From the NCBI GenBank assembly GCA_031290715.1, contig JAITNA010000079.1, forward strand, positions 1-5,641: a DNA stretch of 5,641 bases. Reading direction: 5' to 3'. Under the pieces are notes generated by a model. That model saw only the letters and a program-made list of their open reading frames with translations. It was not told the origin of the DNA and searched no databases. Origin of the DNA: Eubacteriales Family XIII. Incertae Sedis bacterium (lineage in GTDB: Bacteria > Bacillota > Clostridia > Peptostreptococcales > Anaerovoracaceae). Positions within the stretch are counted from its first letter, which is position 1. Each line of letters begins with the position of its first letter. Positions 1 through 5,136 of this stretch are shown here, piece after piece. The position numbers and the translations under genes are program-made.

Positions 1-4
1 GCTA

Positions 5-33
5 TTTACATCCGCGGCTTCGCGTATTACTAT
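5..33 (+). promoter_or_regulatory. Candidate sigma70-type promoter for the plus-strand flavin-binding gene
   Basis: TTTACA at 5-10 matches the -35 consensus at five of six bases. At a 17-base spacing, TACTAT (28-33) matches the -10 box at four of six. TATATT at 31-36 is a better -10 match but would need a 20-base spacer. The spacer holds a short inverted repeat, CGCG-GCTT-CGCG (13-24). The region is AT-rich and sits 50-80 bases before the start codon, where a promoter is expected. The match is modest and the region is cut by the window edge, so this is tentative. Confidence 0.3.
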
Positions 34-85
34 ATTATTAATTATTAAATCAAACGGATCTTTGTATGCGAAAGGAGCAATCAAC

Positions 86-487
86 ATGGCCGCGATTAAT
101 GAAGTCTATGATTTTTTGAAGAAAGCCGAGGTTTATTATCTCGCTACGGCCGAGGGGGACCAACCGCGCGTCCGGCCCTTTGGCACCTACATCATCTATG
201 AGGACAAGCTCTATATCCAGACCGGCAAGGTCAAGGATATTTCCCGGCAGATAGCCGCAAACCCCAAGATCGAGATTTGCGCGTTCAGCGAGGGGCAGTG
301 GCTGCGCATCGCCGCGACGGCGGTAGACGACGACCGGATCGAAACGAAACAATACATATTGGATCAGTATCCCAATCTGAAAGACCGTTACTCGGCGGAT
401 GACGGCAACACGCAGGCGCTTTGGCTGAAAGACGCGGCCGCGACCTTTGAAAGCTTCAGCGGCGAAAAGAAAACCGTTACTTTCTGA
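86..487 (+). CDS. Pyridoxamine 5'-phosphate oxidase-like FMN-binding protein
   Basis: This encodes 133 residues of a small single-domain split-barrel protein of the PNPOx-like family, whose members bind FMN (or sometimes F420 or heme) as homodimers in the cytoplasm. The visible signature is an N-terminal helix, then YYLATAEGDQPRVRPFG (about residues 17-33), the usual strand-turn-strand that contacts the flavin. YIIYEDKLYIQTGKVKDISRQ (about 35-55) and NPKIEICAF (59-67) follow, as is standard in this family. The length is typical of short clostridial-type members. I chose the ATG at 86 because AAAGGAG (71-77) lies eight bases before it. An upstream in-frame ATG at 62 has no such site, and its extra eight residues precede the fold. 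The gene stands alone on the plus strand and converges with the pilin gene. True vitamin B6 synthesis is unlikely, because the full-length PdxH substrate-binding C-terminus is absent. The physiological substrate cannot be told; family membership is fairly certain. Confidence 0.88.
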   Translation: MAAINEVYDFLKKAEVYYLATAEGDQPRVRPFGTYIIYEDKLYIQTGKVKDISRQIAANPKIEICAFSEGQWLRIAATAVDDDRIETKQYILDQYPNLKDRYSADDGNTQALWLKDAAATFESFSGEKKTVTF

Positions 488-504
488 TTATTGTCAGGCA
501 ACCA

Positions 505-547
505 ACGGGGATTCTTCAATAGAGTTCGAGTACAGAATAATCCCCGT
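505..547. repeat. Inverted repeat at the junction of two convergent genes
   Basis: ACGGGGATT (505-513) and AATCCCCGT (539-547) are perfect 9-base complementary arms separated by 25 bases. They span the stop codon of the minus-strand pilin gene and begin 17 bases after the stop of the plus-strand flavin gene. The position suits a bidirectional terminator. However, the loop is long and neither strand has a proper U-tract after the stem (CTTTGT on plus, TTGGTT on minus), so termination is only a possibility. The right arm lies within pilin coding sequence. Confidence 0.35.
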
Positions 548-962
548 CTTTGTAGAGTACAACGGAGCCGAGCAGCGTGCGGTATTGATAGCTGATCAGC
601 ATATTCCCGCCGCCGATCAGAATGTGGTCGACATCGCCGAGTTCCGTTTCGCACAAGGCGACCATTTCTTCATGCGCCCTGTCCGTCAGCCGGATGTTGT
701 AGGTGTCTGTCCGGTCGAAATACGCGGCATCGGTCTCCGGCTCGCTGTCATAGTTCAGGGACAGGATCGACTGGAGCGTGACCGTGACGGTTCGCGTTTC
801 CGCAATTTCTGCGTTTGATTTCGCTTCGTCAATATAATGAAGGACCTTTGGGAGCAGCAGGGCGGCAAGCAACGCGAGAATCACTAGGACAACAAGCAGT
901 TCGGCGACAATGAAGCCGCCCTTTTGTGCCGCGGGGGTTTTCGCTTTCGTGATATCTTCCAT
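516..962 (-). CDS. Prepilin-type N-terminal cleavage/methylation domain protein (type IV pilin or pseudopilin-like)
   Basis: The protein has 148 residues. A 16-residue basic leader ends in KGG, followed by the type IV prepilin signature FIVAELLVVLVILALLAALL (residues 17-36). The predicted prepilin peptidase cut is after Gly16, giving Phe as mature residue 1, and Glu at mature position 5 is the conserved assembly residue. The hydrophobic stretch is both the membrane anchor and the N-terminal assembly helix. The rest (about 41-148) is a short soluble domain with one cysteine (Cys104), so no disulfide-bonded D-region loop. I chose the ATG at 962 because the leader then has normal length and a promoter lies just before it. 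There is no Shine-Dalgarno sequence. A further upstream TTG (1037) would add 25 residues encoded by the hairpin region and is unlikely. No pilus assembly, secretion or peptidase gene is in the window. It could be a minor pilin, a pseudopilin or a competence-type pilin; class is secure, role is not. Confidence 0.85.
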   Translation of the reverse strand: MEDITKAKTPAAQKGGFIVAELLVVLVILALLAALLLPKVLHYIDEAKSNAEIAETRTVTVTLQSILSLNYDSEPETDAAYFDRTDTYNIRLTDRAHEEMVALCETELGDVDHILIGGGNMLISYQYRTLLGSVVLYKDGDYSVLELY

Positions 963-968
963 AACGTC

Positions 969-997
969 AGTATATGCTTTGGCGTGAAGATTTGCAA
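969..997 (-). promoter_or_regulatory. Sigma70-like promoter for the pilin gene, probably leaderless
   Basis: On the minus strand, TTGCAA (992-997; four of six -35 bases) and TATACT (969-974; five of six -10 bases) are separated by exactly 17 bases. Six bases (GACGTT) then separate the -10 box from the A of the pilin ATG at 962. Transcription normally starts about seven bases after the -10 box, so the mRNA would begin at or next to the start codon. This agrees with the absence of any Shine-Dalgarno sequence before this gene, while the other complete genes in the window all have one. Confidence 0.6.
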
Positions 998-1007
998 TAG
1001 GGCGTAG

Positions 1008-1147
1008 GGCGCGTACCGCGCCGGCCGTAGATTCCAACCGCTCTCTGCGCCCTGCGGGCTTGCTTCGCGGGGAATCCTCGCCGAGGACCTACCATCGATT
1101 TGCGCCCCTGCGGGACTCAAATCGGGTTAGGTCTCTCAATCTAACCC
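1008..1147. repeat. Cluster of nested inverted repeats between amt and the pilin gene
   Basis: At least five complementary pairs are packed into 140 bases. GGCGCG-TAC-CGCGCC lies at 1008-1022. GATTCC..CCGC (1030-1035, 1038-1041) pairs with GCGG-GGAATC (1067-1076), enclosing GCCC-TGC-GGGC (1049-1059). TCCTCG-C-CGAGGA lies at 1075-1087. GATTTG..CAAATC (1097-1123) is a long stem, and GGGTTAG..CTAACCC (1124-1147) overlaps the amt stop codon. Outer GTAG (1027-1030) and CTAC (1089-1092) could close a branched fold. TGCGCCC(C)TGCGGG occurs twice (1046-1058, 1101-1114). None of the stems is followed by a U-tract. The density and internal duplication suggest a dispersed palindromic (REP/BIME-like) element or a structured RNA. 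It contains no convincing gene. Confidence 0.6.
1097..1123 (-). repeat. Long 3-base-loop hairpin just downstream of amt
   Basis: Read on the minus strand, GATTTG-A-GTCCC-GCA-GGGGC-G-CAAATC folds into an outer 6-bp stem, one A/G mismatch, an inner 5-bp stem with one G-U pair and a GCA triloop. The T/G position pairs as G-U only in minus-strand RNA; plus-strand RNA would have a C/A mismatch there. The structure therefore fits better as RNA made with amt. It begins 13 bases after the amt stop codon. It could protect the mRNA 3' end or help stop transcription, but the bases after it (GATGGTAGG) are not U-rich, so it is not a standard intrinsic terminator. Confidence 0.55.
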
Positions 1148-2374
1148 ATTAAACGACGGATACGCGGATTCCCCGTGCAGCACCGAATCGAGGCCGATCG
1201 CTTCCTCCTGCGGCTTCACGCGAAGCGGCGTGAAAATTCGCGCAACCCCGGCGCAGACAAGCGTACCGCCGACCGCCCATCCGATCGTGATTCCGATGGC
1301 GATGATCTGGCGGACAAGCTGCATGGGATCGCCGTAGACAAGGCCCGTGACCCCGCCGACGCCGGCTTCCGCGAAGAGCCCCGTCATAATGCCGCCGAAG
1401 ATGCCGCCGATGCCGTGACAGCCGAACGCGTCGAGCGAGTCGTCGATCTTCAGGACGCGCTTCACGAGGATGATCCCGAAGTAGCAGGCCGGCGAAACGA
1501 GAAGGCCGACGACGACCGACACCCACAGCGGCATGAAGCCGCAACCCGGCGTGATTCCCACAAGGCCGGCCAACGCGCCCGTACAGCCGCCGATGATGGT
1601 CGGCTTGCCGGTCCGGATGATGTCGATGAGCATCCAGCTGAACATCGCAACCCCGCCGGCGATGGACGATGCCAAACAGACCTGCCCGGTCAGGTTCGTC
1701 GCGCCGAGCGCGCTCCCGCCGTTGAAGCCAAACCAGCCAAACCAAAGGATGCCAAGGCCGATCAGCACAAAGGGGATATTGTGCGGTCGATAGGACAGCT
1801 TGTCGTACCCCCTGCGTTTGCCGAGCAGAATGCAGAGTACGAGCCCGCTGACCCCGGAGCTGATGTGGACGACATTGCCGCCCGCGAAGTCCGCCGCGCC
1901 AAGCCAACTCGTGTCGCTGAGCCCGAGCAGCCCGCCGTCGCCCCAGACCATATGCGCGAGCGGGTAATAGACGACGATAGACCAGAGCGCCACGAAGATG
2001 TAGATCGCCTTGTGCCGCATCCGCCCCGAAACGGATCCCGTGATAATGCCCGGCGTGATGAGCGCGTACATGCACATAAGGAAGGAATACGTATAGGTTG
2101 AAACCGTACCCGTCAGGTCGTCCATCCCGATGCCGGCCATGAAGGGGAAATCAAACGAGCCGATGACGACGCCCGCGCCGCCGCAAGCCATTGTATAGCC
2201 GATCGCGATCCAGAGCAGCGAGCCGATGCCCAGATTGAAAACGGAGTTCGTCATATTGCTGACGACGTTTTTGCGCCGCCCCAAACCGCCGTAAAAGAGC
2301 GCGAGCCCGGGTGTCATAAACAGCACCAAGCCGCCCGAAATCAAGATCCAAGCCGTATCGCTTCCACTAAACAT
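1136..2374 (-). CDS. amt: Ammonium transporter, Amt/MEP/Rh family
   Basis: The 412-residue integral membrane protein has the expected eleven transmembrane helices and family length. Diagnostic stretches are GLALFYGGLGRRKNVV (23-38), WGDGGLL (144-150), DFAGGNVVH (162-170) with the first pore His170, WFGWFGFNGGS (211-221) with the Phe217 gate and Ser221 recruitment residues, and FGCHGIGGIFGGIMTG (317-332) with the second pore His320. The C-terminal tail keeps the EE..GLD..HGE.AY motif (390-405) used in subunit coupling and GlnK contact. The start is set by AGGGAAGGGG (2381-2390) six bases before the ATG. Family members are trimers that recruit ammonium and pass ammonia or ammonium across the cytoplasmic membrane. 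Helix 3 is unusual: the usual MxFAxIT is MCMYALIT, and the AERM motif is SGRM. No glnK is nearby. The gene follows the OCD-family gene by 81 bases with no clear terminator or strong promoter, so co-transcription is likely. It may recover or release ammonium made by the dehydrogenase. Confidence 0.96.
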   Translation of the reverse strand: MFSGSDTAWILISGGLVLFMTPGLALFYGGLGRRKNVVSNMTNSVFNLGIGSLLWIAIGYTMACGGAGVVIGSFDFPFMAGIGMDDLTGTVSTYTYSFLMCMYALITPGIITGSVSGRMRHKAIYIFVALWSIVVYYPLAHMVWGDGGLLGLSDTSWLGAADFAGGNVVHISSGVSGLVLCILLGKRRGYDKLSYRPHNIPFVLIGLGILWFGWFGFNGGSALGATNLTGQVCLASSIAGGVAMFSWMLIDIIRTGKPTIIGGCTGALAGLVGITPGCGFMPLWVSVVVGLLVSPACYFGIILVKRVLKIDDSLDAFGCHGIGGIFGGIMTGLFAEAGVGGVTGLVYGDPMQLVRQIIAIGITIGWAVGGTLVCAGVARIFTPLRVKPQEEAIGLDSVLHGESAYPSFNGLD

Positions 2375-2455
2375 ATCGTACCCCTTCCCTCATGCCCTTA
2401 GTCAGTGCTTGAAAATAACCTTTACATTTGGCTTGTCTTTTTTCCAATCACTTCC

Positions 2456-3532
2456 TTACAGCGCGTAATTTTCCCATAATGGCAAAACACGCCCGATTCC
2501 CTGCGCCTTCGCGCTCTCAAACACGCGGAACGCCTCCGACAAATCGTGGAGCCCCATGCCGATGGGGTTGAAGAAAATTTTCTCCTTGTCCGAAGTCCGG
2601 CCCGCAAGCTCGCCGATGACGACTTTTCCGAGATCGCCCGTGATACGCTCCTCCGTGATGAAGCCGTCGCGCACCGCGCGCCAGGAAACGTCCGCGCCGT
2701 GATGCTTGACCTGTTTCCAGTCGTCCGCGTAGATTTTGTCCATGAAATCAAGCGCTTCCGGGGGCGTATCCCAAAAACTCGTTTCGATGTGCAAGACGCC
2801 CTCCTTCCACCATTCGGGATTGACATAGGACGACTTGGCCATCGTCGCCGTGCAAATCACGTCCGCTTCCGAGATGAGCTCCCGGTAATCCGCCGCGCCC
2901 GCGAGTTCAACATCCACCTTGTCTTTCATTTTTTCGACAAAGGCCTTCACATGATCCGGGTTGGGGCTGAACACCTTCGCGCGTTCGATGCTTGGCAGCG
3001 CCGCCGTGACGCCGAGCAATTGCGTCTGTCCGATCACGCTCGACCCGACGACCCCGAGCACTTTCGCGTCGGATTTCGCGAGGTATTTTGCCGCCACGCC
3101 GGATGCCGCGCCCGTCCGCATCGCGCTGACCAAGGTCCCGTCCATGATCGCCTGCGGCATGAGCGTTTCGGGGTCGAGGATGATTTCGACCGCGTTCGCC
3201 CGCGGCAGATTGTACTTCTCCGGATTGTGCGGCTTGCTCGGGATGAATTTGAGCCCGGACGTATTCACCGGCCCGAGCAGCCCGCGCGCTTCCAATTCCT
3301 CCTTGTATTCCAAACCGCCGAGCCACGCCGGCATGGACATGATCCGCCCGATCGTTTCCTCGCTGTCCTCGCCGCCCCAGCGAATGACCGGTTTCGGCGG
3401 CAGGATGAAATCGCCCTTCCCGTGCAGAAAGAACGACCGCTCGGTCGCTTTCACGGTCCCGGACATATCCAGCCCGCCCGCCTTCACACAATCGTCCTGC
3501 GACAGATACAAAAATTCTACTTTGTTATACAT
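2456..3532 (-). CDS. Ornithine cyclodeaminase/mu-crystallin family protein
   Basis: The 358-residue protein is of usual or slightly greater length for the OCD/mu-crystallin family. These are cytoplasmic NAD(P)-dependent dimers that deaminate and cyclise ornithine or reduce cyclic imines. Visible landmarks are GLKF (93-96, Lys95), NPEKYNLPRANAVEIILDPE (103-122), DGTLVSAMRTGAASGVAAKY (131-150, Arg139), the Rossmann loop GVVGSSVIGQTQ (160-171), SFWDTPPEALD (252-262) with the likely catalytic Asp255, and the family end IGELAGRTSDKEKIFFNPIG (306-325). The second Gly of the usual GxG dinucleotide motif is Ser165. The start is fixed by CCTCCT on plus (AGGAGG on minus, 3539-3544) six bases before the ATG. 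I recall some databases naming close relatives tyramine oxidase subunit B; that name rests on context and should not be taken as proven. Coming after an FAD amine/amino-acid oxidoreductase, it may process the imine or amino-acid product. True ornithine cyclodeaminase activity is possible but unproven. Confidence 0.9.
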   Translation of the reverse strand: MYNKVEFLYLSQDDCVKAGGLDMSGTVKATERSFFLHGKGDFILPPKPVIRWGGEDSEETIGRIMSMPAWLGGLEYKEELEARGLLGPVNTSGLKFIPSKPHNPEKYNLPRANAVEIILDPETLMPQAIMDGTLVSAMRTGAASGVAAKYLAKSDAKVLGVVGSSVIGQTQLLGVTAALPSIERAKVFSPNPDHVKAFVEKMKDKVDVELAGAADYRELISEADVICTATMAKSSYVNPEWWKEGVLHIETSFWDTPPEALDFMDKIYADDWKQVKHHGADVSWRAVRDGFITEERITGDLGKVVIGELAGRTSDKEKIFFNPIGMGLHDLSEAFRVFESAKAQGIGRVLPLWENYAL

Positions 3533-3571
3533 GATGTACCTCCTGTTTTTTTATAGCGGTTCAATAACGTC

Positions 3572-3607
3572 AGCGGATACAATAACAGATGCAATAATGG
3601 ATACAAT
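3572..3607 (-). repeat. Three tandem 12-bp repeats upstream of the OCD-family gene
   Basis: Read on the minus strand, the units are ATTGTATCCATT (3596-3607), ATTGCATCTGTT (3584-3595) and ATTGTATCCGCT (3572-3583). A weaker fourth copy may precede them (3608-3619), and ATTGAACC (3558-3565) follows. They lie in the 111-base AT-rich gap between the FAD gene stop and the OCD-family start. The 12-base period is close to one helical turn, so a repeated protein site is conceivable. Simple slippage of low-complexity DNA would also explain it. Confidence 0.6.
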
Positions 3608-3643
3608 TTTAGTTACAGTAGCAAGTATTATGAAAACACCCGC

Positions 3644-4792
3644 CTACTGTTTTGCGGCGAAGCGATCGTACTTGAGTCCACTCACGTCGATTGTTTTTGA
3701 ATTTCCGTCCATGATGAGTTCCTTGAGCGCGATCGAAACCGACGGCGAAATGCCGAATCCGTGGCCCGTGAAGGCGAACGCGAGCGTCAGCCCCGGCGCT
3801 TCCGCCGCATTGTCAATCACAGGGACGCCGTCGACGCAGCTGTCAAACTGCCCGGACCAATTGCGGATGATCTTCACGCCCGCAAACGACGGAAAAAAGC
3901 GAATGATACCGCGGACGAGCGAGGGTGCCGTATACGCTTCCGTCGGGTGGCCGTCGTGATTCGATGTGAAATGCTGCAGCCCGCTCACGCCGCCGAGCAG
4001 GAAAGAACCGTGCTTCGTCTGGTGCCCGTAAAAATCGGCTTCCGCGGTTCCGAGCACCTGATCGAACATCGGCGGCAGCTGTTCCGTGACAAAGACTTCC
4101 TCATCCTCGCGTTCCACGGGGACGTCGATGCCCACCGTATTCACAATCGCGCGCGACGCGTATCCCGCGCAGACCAATACGCGGTCCGCTTCATAGACGC
4201 CGTCGTCCGTATAGACGTTCCGCACGCGCCCTTTCACCTTCCCGAGCCCAATCGCCGTAATGCCCGTTATAAAAACCGCGCCGTAAGAAAGCGCCTTTTT
4301 GTAAAACCCGATCGTCGTCGTCAGCGGATTGGCATACCCGTCCGTCGGGCACCAACTCGCGCCGAGCACGTCCGCGGACATATAGGGGCAGATTTCGCGC
4401 GCTTCGCCGCCCGTGACCATGCGCACATCGAGCCCGACCTTTGACGAGTTTTCCGCAAGCTCCGAGAGCTTTTCCAAATGCGCCGCCGTCCGCCCGAGGC
4501 GCAGGTTTCCCGCGCGCGTATATTCCACATCCACGCCCAACTCTTCGGACAGCGCCGGCCAGATATGTTTCACGCCGTACATGGCGAGCGGCAGTTCCCG
4601 CACATCGCGCGCCGACTGCCGGACGCCGCCCGCGTTCCGTCCCGAAGCGCCCGAGCAAATTTCGTTTTTTTCGAGCACGAGGACAGACACGCCTTCTTTC
4701 GCAAGCCGGTAGGCCGCCGCGCATCCGATCACGCCGCCTCCGATAACGATAACGTCCGCGCTTTTTTTCTCTGTATGATTATGATAAGGCAT
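3644..4792 (-). CDS. FAD-dependent oxidoreductase, DadA/glycine oxidase-like (likely catalytic subunit of an amino acid or amine dehydrogenase)
   Basis: The 382-residue protein is of the DAO family (D-amino acid dehydrogenase, glycine and sarcosine oxidases, beta subunits of dye-linked proline and hydroxyproline dehydrogenases). The N-terminal Rossmann motif is DVIVIGGGVIGCAAAYRLAK (13-32), ending near Glu41 for the FAD ribose. SGASGRNAGGVRQ (47-59) is the usual flavin pyrophosphate loop. The C-terminal DGVPVID (321-327) and FTGHGFGISPS (341-351) complete the FAD site. Residues of about 150-300 form the substrate domain and do not reveal the substrate. There is no signal peptide or membrane helix; the hydrophilic residues 1-10 precede the FAD fold. 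The ATG at 4792 has AAAGGGGGT eight bases upstream, and the gene overlaps the preceding [2Fe-2S] gene by 14 bases, so translation is probably coupled. It most likely oxidises a C-N bond and passes electrons to the two Fe-S proteins rather than to oxygen. Family is certain; substrate and stereochemistry are unknown. Confidence 0.93.
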   Translation of the reverse strand: MPYHNHTEKKSADVIVIGGGVIGCAAAYRLAKEGVSVLVLEKNEICSGASGRNAGGVRQSARDVRELPLAMYGVKHIWPALSEELGVDVEYTRAGNLRLGRTAAHLEKLSELAENSSKVGLDVRMVTGGEAREICPYMSADVLGASWCPTDGYANPLTTTIGFYKKALSYGAVFITGITAIGLGKVKGRVRNVYTDDGVYEADRVLVCAGYASRAIVNTVGIDVPVEREDEEVFVTEQLPPMFDQVLGTAEADFYGHQTKHGSFLLGGVSGLQHFTSNHDGHPTEAYTAPSLVRGIIRFFPSFAGVKIIRNWSGQFDSCVDGVPVIDNAAEAPGLTLAFAFTGHGFGISPSVSIALKELIMDGNSKTIDVSGLKYDRFAAKQ

Positions 4793-5132
4793 GATCTTCT
4801 ACCCCCTTTGAATCTTCCGTGCTCCTGCTGAGTTCCTGCATTACGACGGGGCGCACGGGCGTCCGGCCCGTGATCCGGCCGAGGTCCGGGATCGGCGTTC
4901 CGAGTTCGCGCGACAGGATCTGCAGGATGAGCCGTTGGCAAGTCTGTCCCTGACAGAGCCCCATGCCGCAGCGGAGATATCGTTTGACCTCCCCGAAAGT
5001 GCGCAGCCCCTCGCAGACCGCCCTGCGGATTTCGCCCTTCGTTACCTCCTCGCAGCGGCAGACGATCATGTCGTCGTCAGCCTGCGGGAGGAACGCGCCC
5101 TCGGATTTCATGCGGATCGTAATTTTTGCCAT
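4779..5132 (-). CDS. (2Fe-2S)-binding protein with BFD-like domain
   Basis: The small protein of 117 residues carries a BFD-like (bacterioferritin-associated ferredoxin-type) [2Fe-2S] domain. The key residues are CRCEEVTKGEIRRAV (25-39) with a CxC pair, and RCGMGLCQGQTC (54-65) with Cys55, Cys60 and Cys65. By analogy with the C-terminal domain of GlpA, the Cys60-x4-Cys65 pair is the likely second half of the cluster site and Cys55 is extra. A TPVRPV stretch (91-96) follows, as is common in small subunits of dehydrogenase complexes of the hydroxyproline, opine and proline type. I chose the ATG at 5132 because GGAAAGGGG (5141-5149) lies eight bases before it and the upstream extension is out-of-frame overlap with the 4Fe-4S gene. 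It starts 4 bases after that gene's stop and overlaps the FAD gene by 14 bases. It probably carries electrons between the flavin and the 4Fe-4S protein. The polar tail (about 99-117) has no recognisable motif. Confidence 0.9.
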   Translation of the reverse strand: MAKITIRMKSEGAFLPQADDDMIVCRCEEVTKGEIRRAVCEGLRTFGEVKRYLRCGMGLCQGQTCQRLILQILSRELGTPIPDLGRITGRTPVRPVVMQELSRSTEDSKGVEDHALS

Positions 5133-5136
5133 TCCA

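Noticed and set aside
960..1037. Upstream TTG start (1037) for the pilin gene
   Set aside because: It would add 25 residues encoded by the palindromic region and promoter, and give a leader far longer than needed. The ATG at 962 gives a normal 16-residue leader.
1027..1092. Branched fold of about 66 bases considered as a tRNA
   Set aside because: There is no acceptor stem of proper length, no TTCRANYC T-loop and no seven-base anticodon loop.
1175..2101. Long plus-strand open frame opposite amt
   Set aside because: Its translation is Arg/Asp/Ala-rich low-complexity sequence, as expected opposite a GC-rich gene. The minus-strand frame encodes an unmistakable Amt protein.
2375..2455. Separate promoter for amt, including a sigma54 type
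   Set aside because: TTGGAA at 2442-2447 has only a 3-of-6 -10 partner at 17 bases, and no GG-N10-GC sigma54 core was found. The evidence is too weak to annotate.
3572..3607. Tandem repeats considered as a CRISPR array
   Set aside because: The units are 12 bases with no spacers; CRISPR repeats are longer and separated by unique spacers.
3644..3646. TAG stop of the FAD gene considered as a pyrrolysine codon
   Set aside because: The FAD domain is complete before the TAG, no PYLIS-like hairpin or pyl gene is visible, and the following segment is repeat-derived.
2546..3959. Long plus-strand open frames opposite the OCD-family and FAD genes
   Set aside because: No family motifs and a composition typical of antisense shadows. 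The minus strand carries clear conserved proteins with good ribosome sites.
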